DNA of 64,000 nt from Streptomyces sp. XY006 (GTDB lineage Bacteria; Actinomycetota; Actinomycetes; Streptomycetales; Streptomycetaceae), in assembly GCF_002237655.1 (NCBI RefSeq), contig NZ_NOKT01000019.1, forward strand, positions 100,003-164,002. The letters are read 5' to 3'. Shown here piece by piece: positions 24,703 through 32,919 of the stretch. The notes below the pieces were generated by a model, which searched no databases, was not told the DNA's origin, and was given only the letters and a program-made list of their open reading frames with translations. The position numbers were made by a program, and so were the translations under genes. Each line of letters begins with the position of its first letter. The first letter of the stretch is position 1.

Positions 24703-25803
24703 GTGTCCTTGTCCGTTGCGGACGTCGTCCTGTCGGCCGCCGGCCCGTCACCCTCGCCGATCCCGTCGGATACGCAGTCCCCGAGAGTGCCCTCGCTCCA
24801 GGACGCCCAGGAGAGCGCCACGAACGCCGCGGGCTGGGTCGAGCAGAACTGGTCGACCTGGCTCGCCATCGGCCTGCAGGTCCTGCTGGTCCTGGTGATA
24901 GCGGCCGTGCTGCGGGTCGCGGTACGGCGGGCGATCACCAAGCTCATAGACCGGATGAGCCGCACGGCACAGAGCTCGGACGGCAGCCCGCTGGGCGGCC
25001 TGCTGGTCAATGTCGAACGCCGCCGCCAGCGCTCGCAGGCGATCGGCTCGGTGCTGCGCTCGGTGGCCAGCTTCCTCATCATGGGCACCGCGGCCCTGAT
25101 GATCCTGTCCGCGTTCAACATCAACCTGGCCCCGCTGCTGGCCTCCGCCGGTGTCGCGGGCGTGGCGATCGGCTTCGGCGCCCGCAACCTGGTCACCGAC
25201 TTCCTCTCGGGCGTCTTCATGATCCTGGAGGACCAGTACGGCGTCGGCGACACGATCGACGCGGGCGTCGCCTCCGGCGAGGTGATCGAGGTGGGCCTGC
25301 GCGTGACCAAGCTGCGCGGCGACGACGGCGAGATCTGGTACGTCCGCAACGGCGAGGTCAAGCGCATCGGCAACCTCTCCCAGGGCTGGGCGACGGCCAA
25401 TGTCGACGTCACGGTCGCCGCCTCCGAGGACCTGGACAAGGTCAAGTCCACGCTGGACGAGGTCGCGGAGAAGATGGGCGCCGAGGAGCCCTGGAACGAG
25501 CTGCTGTGGGGCCCGATCGAGGTCCTCGGCCTGGACAGCGTCCTGCTGGACTCGATGGTCGTGCGGCTCTCGGCCAAGACGATGCCGGGCAAGTCCCTGA
25601 CCGTGGAGCGGGAGCTGCGCTGGCGCGTGAAGCGGGCCTTCGACGCGGCGGACATCCGGATCGTCGGCGGCGCCACGGCCCCGGTGGAGGAGACGCCCGC
25701 GGACCCGACGGCGGGCATGGCCGCGCCCTCGGCGTACGCCAGCACCAGCTCGCCGCAGTCCCAGGCGGCGACGCCCCTGACCCCGCCGAACGTCACCAAG
25801 TAG
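24703..25803 (+). CDS. Small-conductance mechanosensitive channel (MscS family)
   Basis: A 366-residue inner-membrane channel that opens under tension to release solutes on osmotic downshock. Three hydrophobic helices: about residues 50-70 (WLAIGLQVLLVLVIAAVLRV), 115-135, and the pore-lining TM3 (PLLASAGVAGVAIGFGARNLVTDFLSG), which has the Gly/Ala packing pattern of MscS. The cytosolic beta and alpha/beta domains follow (FMILEDQYGVGDTI...). The C-terminal 35 residues are a disordered Pro/Ser/Thr tail. The N-terminus (about 45 residues before TM1) is an extra extracellular Pro-rich part. GTG 24703 follows CTGGAGG. Ends at a strong terminator. Confidence 0.92.
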   Translation: MSLSVADVVLSAAGPSPSPIPSDTQSPRVPSLQDAQESATNAAGWVEQNWSTWLAIGLQVLLVLVIAAVLRVAVRRAITKLIDRMSRTAQSSDGSPLGGLLVNVERRRQRSQAIGSVLRSVASFLIMGTAALMILSAFNINLAPLLASAGVAGVAIGFGARNLVTDFLSGVFMILEDQYGVGDTIDAGVASGEVIEVGLRVTKLRGDDGEIWYVRNGEVKRIGNLSQGWATANVDVTVAASEDLDKVKSTLDEVAEKMGAEEPWNELLWGPIEVLGLDSVLLDSMVVRLSAKTMPGKSLTVERELRWRVKRAFDAADIRIVGGATAPVEETPADPTAGMAAPSAYASTSSPQSQAATPLTPPNVTK

Positions 25804-25816
25804 CGACCAGCACGGC

Positions 25817-25851
25817 ACGGAGGGCCCCCGGCACAGCCGGGGGCCCTCCGT
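25817..25851 (+). terminator. Rho-independent terminator after mscS
   Basis: ACGGAGGGCCCCCGGC and GCCGGGGGCCCTCCGT form a 16-bp perfect stem with loop ACA, followed by CGTTTTCC. Confidence 0.92.
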
Positions 25852-25880
25852 CGTTTTCCCCGCCCCGCTCACCCGGCCCC

Positions 25881-25909
25881 TTGACGCGGGCCGTGCGGCG
25901 CCCTACGGT
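25881..25909 (+). promoter_or_regulatory. csn operon promoter
   Basis: TTGACG (25881-25886) and TACGGT (25904-25909) are 17 bp apart, a good SigHrdB-type promoter. The expected start near 25916 is just before the palindromic operator. Confidence 0.7.
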
Positions 25910-25919
25910 CCTCGCATCC

Positions 25920-25938
25920 GATAGGTAAGTTTCCTAAC
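25920..25938. promoter_or_regulatory. CsnR operator palindrome
   Basis: GATAGGTAAGTTTCCTAAC is an imperfect palindrome centred on G25929, with arms TAGGTAA/TTTCCTA differing at one position. It overlaps the first transcribed bases of the csn operon, about 70 bp before csnR. It resembles the AGGAAA/TTTCCT-type box known for CsnR, the ROK repressor of chitosan use in Streptomyces. Confidence 0.75.
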
Positions 25939-26006
25939 AATGATCGGTGGACTTCCCTCCCCGATCACTGAGAAGCTGAGCAGCCGAAGGGCAGGTGTGG
26001 ACACGC

Positions 26007-27218
26007 ATGGCAGGATTCGCCGGAACGCCGGGCACCCCGCGCGTCCTGCGCGCCATGAACGACCGGGCCGCCCTGGACCTGCTCCTGGAGCACGGACCGC
26101 TGTCCCGCACGCGGATCGGCAAGCTCACCGGCCTGTCCAAGCCGACCGCCTCCCAGCTGCTGGCCCGTCTGGAGGCGGCGGGCCTGGTCCTAGCCACCGG
26201 CACCACCGAGGGCCGCCCGGGCCCGAGCGCCCAGCTCTACGAGGTCAACCCGGCGGCCGGGCACGCGGCCGGGCTCGACGTCACCCCCCAGCGGATCCTC
26301 GCCGCGGTCGCCGACATCACCGGCCGCACGGTCGGCCGCTTCGAGCTGCCCACCCCCGGCCGGCGCACCGGCACCCCGGTCGTCCAGCAGGTCACCGACG
26401 CCCTGGACGGCGCGGTGAAGGCGGCGGGCCTGGCCCGGGACGACATCCACCGCCTGGTCATCGGCACCCCCGGCGCCTTCGACCCCACCACGGGCCGCCT
26501 GCGCTACGCCTCCCACCTGCCCGGCTGGCACTCCCCCACCCTCCTGGACGAACTCGCCGCCGCGCTGCCGATGCCGTTCGAGTACGAGAACGACGTCAAC
26601 CTGGTCGCGCTCGCCGAGCAGCGCCTGGGCGCGGCCCGGGGCCACGCCGACTTCGTGCTGCTGTGGAACGAGGAGGGCCTGGGCGCCGCCCTGGTCCTCG
26701 GCGGCCGGCTGCACCGCGGCTGGACGGGCGGCGCCGGCGAGGTCGGCTTCCTGCCGGTTCCGGGCGCGCCCCTGGTCCGCCAGGTCACCAAGGCCAACAG
26801 CGGCGGCTACCAGGAGCTGGCCGGCTCCCAGGCGGTCCCGCGCCTGGCCCGGGAGCTCGGCATCGACGACATCCCCGCGGGCCCGTACGCCGAGGCCGCC
26901 GCGCGGCTGCTGGCCCGGGCGGCACAGGCCGACGACGACGCCCACCGCGGCCTCCTGCGGACCTACGCGACCCGCCTCGCCACCGGTCTGGCCTCCCTCG
27001 TCTCGGTCCTCGACCCCGAGCTCGTCGTCCTGGGCGGCTCGGCCCTGACCTCGGGCGGCGAGCCGCTGCGCGCGCTCGTCCAGGCCGAGCTGGAGGAACT
27101 GGCCGCGTCCCGCCCGCGCCTGGTCGTGGGCGACGTGCGCGAACACCCCGTGCTGCGCGGCGCGCTGGAGAGCGCGCTCGCGACGACACGCGACGAGGTC
27201 TTCGACACCTCCCACTGA
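26007..27218 (+). CDS. csnR: ROK-family repressor CsnR
   Basis: A 403-residue regulator. The N-terminal helix-turn-helix (LLEHGPLSRTRIGKLTGLSKPTASQLLARLE, about residues 25-55) precedes a ROK sugar-sensing domain: GLDVTPQRILAAVADITG at its start, then VIGTPGAFD, the ENDVNLVALAE block, and a glycine-rich C-terminal phosphate-binding part. The zinc-binding Cys cluster typical of NagC-like proteins is not evident; the corresponding region reads GAGEVGFLPV. ATG 26007 is chosen; GTG 25995 in frame is an alternative. As first gene of the operon behind its own operator, it should repress chitosan-oligosaccharide uptake until glucosamine oligosaccharides bind. Orthologue, as I recall, of SCO2657. Confidence 0.88.
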   Translation: MAGFAGTPGTPRVLRAMNDRAALDLLLEHGPLSRTRIGKLTGLSKPTASQLLARLEAAGLVLATGTTEGRPGPSAQLYEVNPAAGHAAGLDVTPQRILAAVADITGRTVGRFELPTPGRRTGTPVVQQVTDALDGAVKAAGLARDDIHRLVIGTPGAFDPTTGRLRYASHLPGWHSPTLLDELAAALPMPFEYENDVNLVALAEQRLGAARGHADFVLLWNEEGLGAALVLGGRLHRGWTGGAGEVGFLPVPGAPLVRQVTKANSGGYQELAGSQAVPRLARELGIDDIPAGPYAEAAARLLARAAQADDDAHRGLLRTYATRLATGLASLVSVLDPELVVLGGSALTSGGEPLRALVQAELEELAASRPRLVVGDVREHPVLRGALESALATTRDEVFDTSH

Positions 27219-27310
27219 CCCCACCCCGTCTCTGCCCCGTCTCAGCCCCGCCTCCGCCCTCCCCTTCCTTCCCCGTACCTTCCTTCCCCCGTACCTCAGG
27301 GAGCTTCGCC

Positions 27311-28648
27311 ATGCCCGGAATGCCCCGGAAAGCGGTCCTCGCCCTCGCCGCCTCCGCCTCCCTCGCCCTCCTCGCCACCGCCTGCACCGGCCAGTCCGGC
27401 GCCGGCGCGAGCGACGACGCCTCGAAGGAGACGACCCTCACCTTCTGGCACGCGTGGAGCGCGCCCTCGGAGGTGAAGGCCGTCGAGGACCTGGTCGCCG
27501 GCTTCGAGAAGGCGCACCCCAACCTCCACGTCGAGGTCGTCGGCAACATGACGGACGACAAGATCAACCAGGCCCTGCGCGCCGGCGGCGACAAGGCCCC
27601 GGACGTGATCTCGTCGTTCACCACGAACAGTGTCGGAAAGTTCTGCTCCTCGGGCGCCCTGGTGGACCTCGACCCGTTCTTCGAGAAGTCCGGCGTCGAC
27701 CCGGCGAAGACGTTCCCGAAGGCGATGAACGAGTACACCCGGTTCGAGGGCAACCGCTGCGCGGTGCCGCTGCTGGGCGACGCCTACGGGCTCTACTACA
27801 ACAAGACGGCCTTCGAGAAGGCCGGCGTCACCGCCCCGCCGAAGACCTGGTCGGAGTTCGAGCGGGTCGCCAGGAAACTGACGATCCCTCAGGGCGACAC
27901 CTACAAGCAGCTCGGCTTCATGCCGAACTACCACGGCTGGGAGACCACCACCGAGCACTACCTCGGCCAGTTCTCCCCCACGTACTTCGACAAGGACGGC
28001 AAGTCGAACGTCGGCAAGGACCCGGCCTTCGAGAAGGCCTTCCGGATGCAGAAGAAGCTGGTCGACACCCTCGGCGGCTACCGCAAGCTGGAGACCTACC
28101 GCTCCAAGCTGGGCGACGAATGGGGCCCCAGGCACCCCTTCCACACCGGCCAGGTCGCCATGCAGCTGGACGGCGAGTGGCGCCTGGGCATGGCGCTGGA
28201 CACCAAGCCGAAGTTCGAGATCGGCGTGGCCCCCCTGCCCGTCCCCGACGACCAGGCCGACGAGTACGGCAAGGGCTACATCACCGGCACGATCGCCGGC
28301 ATCGCCGCGACCAGCAAGAAGCAGAACGCGGCCTGGGAGCTGGTGAAGTACATGACCACCGGCACGGACGCGGTGGTGAACTTCTCCAACGCGATCCACA
28401 ACGTGCCCTCGACCCTGGCAGCGCTGAAGTCCCCCAAGCTGAAGTACGACCCGCGCTTCAAGACGTTCCTGGAGATCGCCGCGAACCCGAACTCCACGAC
28501 CGCCCCCGCCTCCGTCAACGGCGGCGTCTACCTCACCACGATCCAGCAGTTCGGCTACGACTACGAGAGCGGCAAGGCCACCGACCTCAAGGCCGGCCTG
28601 CAGAAGACGGCCGCGCAGATCGACACGGACATCGCGCAGGCGAAGTAG
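27311..28648 (+). CDS. csnE: Chitosan-oligosaccharide-binding lipoprotein CsnE
   Basis: A 445-residue ABC solute-binding lipoprotein. The signal ends in the lipobox LATAC (Cys 25). The mature protein is a family-1 extracellular binding protein: TLTFWHAW start, KAPDVISSFTT, then a hinge with LLGDAYGLYYNKTAFEKAG, and HTGQVAMQLDGEW. ATG 27311 follows AGGGAG. The 92-bp gap after csnR is pyrimidine-rich with a repeated TTCCTTCCCC(C)GTACCT. The next genes encode two permeases, but no ATPase gene is in the operon, so a shared MsiK-type ATPase elsewhere must drive it, as is usual in Streptomyces sugar transport. It captures glucosamine oligosaccharides if the csn assignment holds. Confidence 0.9.
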   Translation: MPGMPRKAVLALAASASLALLATACTGQSGAGASDDASKETTLTFWHAWSAPSEVKAVEDLVAGFEKAHPNLHVEVVGNMTDDKINQALRAGGDKAPDVISSFTTNSVGKFCSSGALVDLDPFFEKSGVDPAKTFPKAMNEYTRFEGNRCAVPLLGDAYGLYYNKTAFEKAGVTAPPKTWSEFERVARKLTIPQGDTYKQLGFMPNYHGWETTTEHYLGQFSPTYFDKDGKSNVGKDPAFEKAFRMQKKLVDTLGGYRKLETYRSKLGDEWGPRHPFHTGQVAMQLDGEWRLGMALDTKPKFEIGVAPLPVPDDQADEYGKGYITGTIAGIAATSKKQNAAWELVKYMTTGTDAVVNFSNAIHNVPSTLAALKSPKLKYDPRFKTFLEIAANPNSTTAPASVNGGVYLTTIQQFGYDYESGKATDLKAGLQKTAAQIDTDIAQAK

Positions 28649-28651
28649 CCC

Positions 28652-29596
28652 ATGAGCACTCTCACGTTGCGGGCGAAACGGCGCCGCTCCACCCTGCGCA
28701 CCCTGGCGTTCCTGTCCCCCTGGCTGATCGGCTTCTCGGTCTTCTTCGCCTATCCCCTGCTGTCCACCGTCTACTTCTCCTTCATGCGCTACGACGGCTT
28801 CAAGCCGCCGGTGTGGGTGGGCACGAAGAACTGGGCGTACGTCTTCGAGCACTACCCGCTCTTCTGGCCCGCCCTGCGCAACACCCTCTGGCTGGTCGTC
28901 GTGATGGTCGCGCTCCGGGTCGCCTTCGGCCTGGGCGTGGGTCTGCTGATCACCAGGATCAAGACGGCCACGGGCGTCTTCCGCACCCTGTTCTACCTGC
29001 CCTATCTGGCCCCGCCCGTCGCGGCCACGATGGCCTTCGCCTTCCTCCTCAACCCCGGCACCGGTCCCGTCAACTCGATCCTGGAGCGGGCGGGCCTGCC
29101 GGCACCGGGCTGGTTCAACGACCCCACCTGGTCCAAACCGGCCCTGACCCTGCTGGCCCTGTGGGGCATCGGCGACCTCATGGTCATCTTCATGGCGGCC
29201 CTGCTGGACGTGCCGAGGGAGCAGTACGAGGCGGCGGAGCTGGACGGCACGTCCCCCTGGCAGCGCTTCCGTTACGTCACCCTGCCGAACATCTCCCCGA
29301 TCGTCATGTTCGCGGTGGTCACGGGCGTGATCCAGACGATGCAGTACTACACCCAGCCCCTGATCGCCGGGAAGGTCGCCTCGGGCGTGATCCAGGGCGC
29401 GGGAACCCAGTTCGAGCCGGGCTACCCGGACAAGTCCACCCTCACCCTCCCCCAACTCGTCTACAACCTGGGCTTCCAGCGCTTCGACTACGGCTCCGCC
29501 TGTGTGGTCGCCCTGGTCCTGTTCGCCCTCTCCATGGCCTTCACGGCCCTTCTGATGCGCCGCAGGGGCGGCCTGATCCAGGCAGGTGACCGATGA
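28652..29596 (+). CDS. csnF: Sugar ABC transporter permease CsnF
   Basis: A 314-residue, six-helix permease of the MalF/UgpA type. Its N-terminus is short and basic (LRAKRRRST), helix 1 is LAFLSPWLIGFSVFFAYPLL, and the cytosolic EAA loop is EQYEAAELDGTSPWQRFRYVTLPNISP, which docks onto the ATPase. It begins three bases after csnE ends and overlaps csnG by four bases (ATGA). It forms the membrane channel together with CsnG. Confidence 0.92.
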   Translation: MSTLTLRAKRRRSTLRTLAFLSPWLIGFSVFFAYPLLSTVYFSFMRYDGFKPPVWVGTKNWAYVFEHYPLFWPALRNTLWLVVVMVALRVAFGLGVGLLITRIKTATGVFRTLFYLPYLAPPVAATMAFAFLLNPGTGPVNSILERAGLPAPGWFNDPTWSKPALTLLALWGIGDLMVIFMAALLDVPREQYEAAELDGTSPWQRFRYVTLPNISPIVMFAVVTGVIQTMQYYTQPLIAGKVASGVIQGAGTQFEPGYPDKSTLTLPQLVYNLGFQRFDYGSACVVALVLFALSMAFTALLMRRRGGLIQAGDR

Positions 29597-30489
29597 CGCA
29601 GGTACTCGACAAGCCCCTGGACCTGAAGAAGGCGCCGCCCACTCCCGCGCGACGCACGGCCCACCGCAGGGCCCTGCTGGAATGGATCGCCGTCCACTCC
29701 CTCGGCATCGCGGCGGCCCTGTTCTTCACGCTGCCCTTCGTCTTCGTCCTCCTGACCTCCCTGATGAGCGACAGCCAGGCGCTCAGCCGCGACCTGGTCC
29801 CGCACACCTGGGAGTGGGGCAACTACGCCAAGGTCTTCGACACCCCCGGCTTCCTCACGTGGTGGCGGAACACCCTGCTCTACGCGGGCCTCGGCACGGT
29901 CCTCACGGTCGTCTCCTCGATCCCCGTCGCCTACGCCCTGGCCAAGTTCCGCTTCCGCGGCCGCAAGTTCGCCCTGATGCTGGTCATCTCGATGATGATG
30001 CTGCCGCCGCAGGTGGTCGTCATCCCGATGTACCTGTTCTGGGCCAGGCAGCTGGACCTGTCCGGCACACTGTGGCCCCTGATCATCCCCATGGCGTTCG
30101 GCGACGCGTTCTCCGTCTTCCTGCTGCGCCAGTTCCTCACGACGATCCCCGACGAGTACGTGGACGCGGCCAGGGTGGACGGCTGCGGCGAACTGCGCAC
30201 CCTGCTCAGGGTCGTGCTCCCGATGGCCAGACCGGGCGTGGCCGCGGTGGCCCTCTTCCAGTTCTTCTACGCGTGGAACGACTACTTCGGCCCGCAGATC
30301 TACGCCTCGGAGAACCCGGGCGCCTGGACGCTCTCCTACGGCCTGGAGTCGTTCAAGGGCGCCCACCACACCGACTGGAACCTCACCATGGCCGCCACCG
30401 TTCTGGTCATGGCCCCCGTGATCCTCGTGTTCTTCTTCGCCCAGAAGGCGTTCGTCGAGGGTGTCACGCTCACCGGAGTAAAGGGTTAG
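29593..30489 (+). CDS. csnG: Sugar ABC transporter permease CsnG
   Basis: A 298-residue, six-helix permease of the MalG/UgpE type. The EAA loop is DEYVDAARVDGCGELRTLLRVVLPMARPG. The first helix lies in LGIAAALFFTLPFVFVLLTSLM. The start overlaps csnF (ATGA), and seven bases after the stop csnH begins. Partner of CsnF in the uptake system. Confidence 0.92.
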   Translation: MTQVLDKPLDLKKAPPTPARRTAHRRALLEWIAVHSLGIAAALFFTLPFVFVLLTSLMSDSQALSRDLVPHTWEWGNYAKVFDTPGFLTWWRNTLLYAGLGTVLTVVSSIPVAYALAKFRFRGRKFALMLVISMMMLPPQVVVIPMYLFWARQLDLSGTLWPLIIPMAFGDAFSVFLLRQFLTTIPDEYVDAARVDGCGELRTLLRVVLPMARPGVAAVALFQFFYAWNDYFGPQIYASENPGAWTLSYGLESFKGAHHTDWNLTMAATVLVMAPVILVFFFAQKAFVEGVTLTGVKG

Positions 30490-30496
30490 AACACGT

Positions 30497-31762
30497 ATGA
30501 AACTCACCGTGGTCGGCGGAGGCTCGACCTACACCCCCGAACTCGTGGACGGCTTCGCCCGCCTGAGGGACACCCTGCCCGTCGAGGAACTGGTCCTGAC
30601 CGACCCGGCGCAGGACCGCCTCGACCTCGTCGGGGGCCTGTCCCGCCGCATCCTCGCCCGCCAGGGCCACCCCGGCCGCATCACCACCACGACCGACCTC
30701 GACGCGGCGGTCGACGGCGCGGACGCGGTCCTGCTGCAGCTGCGCGTGGGCGGGCAGGCGGCCCGGCAGCAGGACGAGACCTGGCCCCTGGAGTGCGGCT
30801 GCGTGGGCCAGGAGACCACGGGCGCCGGCGGCCTGGCCAAGGCGCTGCGCACGGTTCCGGTCGTCCTGGACATCGCGGACCGCGTACGCCGTGCCAACCC
30901 CCACGCCTGGATCATCGACTTCACCAACCCGGTCGGCATCGTCACCCGCGCCCTGCTCCAAGAGGGCCACAAGGCGGTCGGCCTGTGCAACGTGGCGATC
31001 GGCCTCCAGCGCAAGTTCGCGGCCCTGCTCGCCCTGGAGCCGTCCGGGCTCCACCTGGACCACGTGGGCCTCAACCACCTCACCTGGGAGACGGGCGTCC
31101 GCCTGGGCGGCCCCGGGGGCGAGGACGTCCTGCCCCGGCTGCTGACGGACCACGGCGACACCATCGCGGCGGACCTGCGCCTGCCCCGCCCCCTGCTCGA
31201 CACCCTGGGCGTGGTCCCGTCCTACTACCTGCGCTACTTCTACGCCCACGACGAGGTCGTACGGGAGCTGCGCACCAAGCCCTCCCGGGCGGCCGAAGTG
31301 GCCGACATGGAACGGCGTCTGCTGGCGATGTACGCCGACCCGGCCCTGGACGAGAAGCCGGAGCTGCTCGCCCGGCGGGGCGGGGCCTACTACTCGGAGG
31401 CGGCGGTGGACCTGGCCGCGGCCCTGCTGGGCGGCGGCGGCTCGCCGTACCAGGTGGTGAACACGTACAACGACGGCACGCTCCCGTTCCTGCCCGACGA
31501 CGCCGTGATCGAGGTCCAGGCGGCCGTGGGCACCAAGGGCGCGGCCCCCCTGCCCGTGCCGCCCGTCGACCCCCTCTACGCGGGCCTGATGTCCGGCGTC
31601 ACGGCCTATGAGCACCTGGCCCTGGAAGCCGCCCTGCACGGCGGCCGCCACCGCGTCTTCCGCGCCCTGCTCTCCCACCCGCTCATCGCCCAGTACGAGT
31701 ACGCCGAGACGCTCACCGACCGACTGATCGCACACAACCGGGAGCACCTGGCGTGGGCCTGA
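30497..31762 (+). CDS. csnH: GH4 glycosidase CsnH (6-phospho-beta-glucosidase-like)
   Basis: A 421-residue cytosolic glycosidase of family GH4, which uses NAD+ and a divalent metal in a redox-assisted hydrolysis. The N-terminal Rossmann motif is LTVVGGGSTYTPEL. The metal and active-site residues include the Cys in VGLCNVAIG and the His in GLNHLTWETG, and IDFTNPVGIVT is the usual NAD/substrate block. In this operon the likely substrate is phosphorylated or free glucosamine oligosaccharide after uptake. There is no PTS component nearby, so the 6-phospho preference of the family may not apply, and the kinase next door could supply the phosphate. It overlaps csnK by ten bases. Confidence 0.88.
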   Translation: MKLTVVGGGSTYTPELVDGFARLRDTLPVEELVLTDPAQDRLDLVGGLSRRILARQGHPGRITTTTDLDAAVDGADAVLLQLRVGGQAARQQDETWPLECGCVGQETTGAGGLAKALRTVPVVLDIADRVRRANPHAWIIDFTNPVGIVTRALLQEGHKAVGLCNVAIGLQRKFAALLALEPSGLHLDHVGLNHLTWETGVRLGGPGGEDVLPRLLTDHGDTIAADLRLPRPLLDTLGVVPSYYLRYFYAHDEVVRELRTKPSRAAEVADMERRLLAMYADPALDEKPELLARRGGAYYSEAAVDLAAALLGGGGSPYQVVNTYNDGTLPFLPDDAVIEVQAAVGTKGAAPLPVPPVDPLYAGLMSGVTAYEHLALEAALHGGRHRVFRALLSHPLIAQYEYAETLTDRLIAHNREHLAWA

Positions 31763-32724
31763 CCGCACGTGTCCTCGCGATCGACGCGGGCAACAGCAAG
31801 ACGGACGTGGCGATCGTGACGGCCGGGGGAGACGTCCTGGCCACGGCACGCGGGGGCGGCTTCCGTCCCCCGGCCGTCGGCCTGGACACGGCGATGCGGG
31901 AGCTGGCCGCGCCCGTCACCGAGGCCCTCACGGCCGCCGGACTCACCTCGGTCACCCACCTCTCGGCCTGTCTCGCCAACGCCGACTTCCCCGTGGAGGA
32001 GGAGCGACTGGCGGCCGCGCTGCGGGACCGCGGCTGGGCCGACACGGTGACGGTCCGCAACGACACGTTCGCCATCCTGCGGGCCGGCGTCACCGAACCG
32101 CGCGGCGTGGCCGTCGTCTGCGGCGCCGGCATCAACTGCGTCGGCATGCGCCCCGACGGCCGCACGGCCCGCTTCCCCGCGCTGGGCCGGGTCTCGGGGG
32201 ACTGGGGCGGCGGCTGGGGCCTGTCCGAGGAGGCCATGTGGCACGCCTGCCGGGCGGAGGACGGCCGCGGCGCCCCCACGGCCCTGGCCCGCACCCTGCC
32301 CGCCCACTTCGGCCTGTCCTCCATGTACGCCCTCGTCGAGGCACTGCACCTGGAGCACGTACCGCCGTCCAGGCGCCATGAGTTGACGCCGGTCCTCTTC
32401 GCGACGGCCGCCGACGGCGACCCGGCCGCGCGCGCGATCGTGGCGCGCCAGGCCGAGGAGGTCGTCGCCATGGCGGTGGTGGCCCTGACCCGCCTCGACC
32501 TGCTGTCCGAGGAGACACCGGTCCTCCTGGGCGGCGGGGTCCTGGCGGCCCGGCACCCTCAACTGGACGACCTCATCCGCCACTTGCTCACGGAGCGCGC
32601 CCCCAAGGCGGTCCCCCGGGTGGTGACGGCGCGCCCGGTCCTGGGGGCGGCGCTGCTGGGCCTGGACCGCTTCGCCGTGGGAGAGGAGGCGCAGGAACGG
32701 CTGCGGCGGCACTACGGCGTCTGA
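31753..32724 (+). CDS. csnK: BadF/BadG-type sugar kinase CsnK
   Basis: A 323-residue ASKHA-fold kinase related to N-acetylglucosamine kinases. The phosphate-1 loop is AIDAGNSKTDVAI, the central part is VVCGAGINCVG with GRVSGDWGGGWGLSEEAMW, and the adenosine motif is VLLGGGVLAA. It probably phosphorylates glucosamine or its oligomers once inside the cell. GTG 31753 lies inside the end of csnH. Last gene of the csn operon; no clear hairpin follows in the 195 bp before the next gene. Confidence 0.86.
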   Translation: MGLTARVLAIDAGNSKTDVAIVTAGGDVLATARGGGFRPPAVGLDTAMRELAAPVTEALTAAGLTSVTHLSACLANADFPVEEERLAAALRDRGWADTVTVRNDTFAILRAGVTEPRGVAVVCGAGINCVGMRPDGRTARFPALGRVSGDWGGGWGLSEEAMWHACRAEDGRGAPTALARTLPAHFGLSSMYALVEALHLEHVPPSRRHELTPVLFATAADGDPAARAIVARQAEEVVAMAVVALTRLDLLSEETPVLLGGGVLAARHPQLDDLIRHLLTERAPKAVPRVVTARPVLGAALLGLDRFAVGEEAQERLRRHYGV

Positions 32725-32919
32725 GCGGACCCGCACCCTCCGGTGGCCGGGCGCCGCGCGCACCCCACCACCCCGGGAACCGAACAACCACCCCGAACGT
32801 GTACCTGGGCAGGGGTGGTGTTCCGCGCTGCGATCCGATCAAGATCGAGGCAAGCCCGGTGCGCATGCCGGTCCCGGCGGCGATACTTGCGGCGACGGAT
32901 GACCATGGGGGAGGTCACA

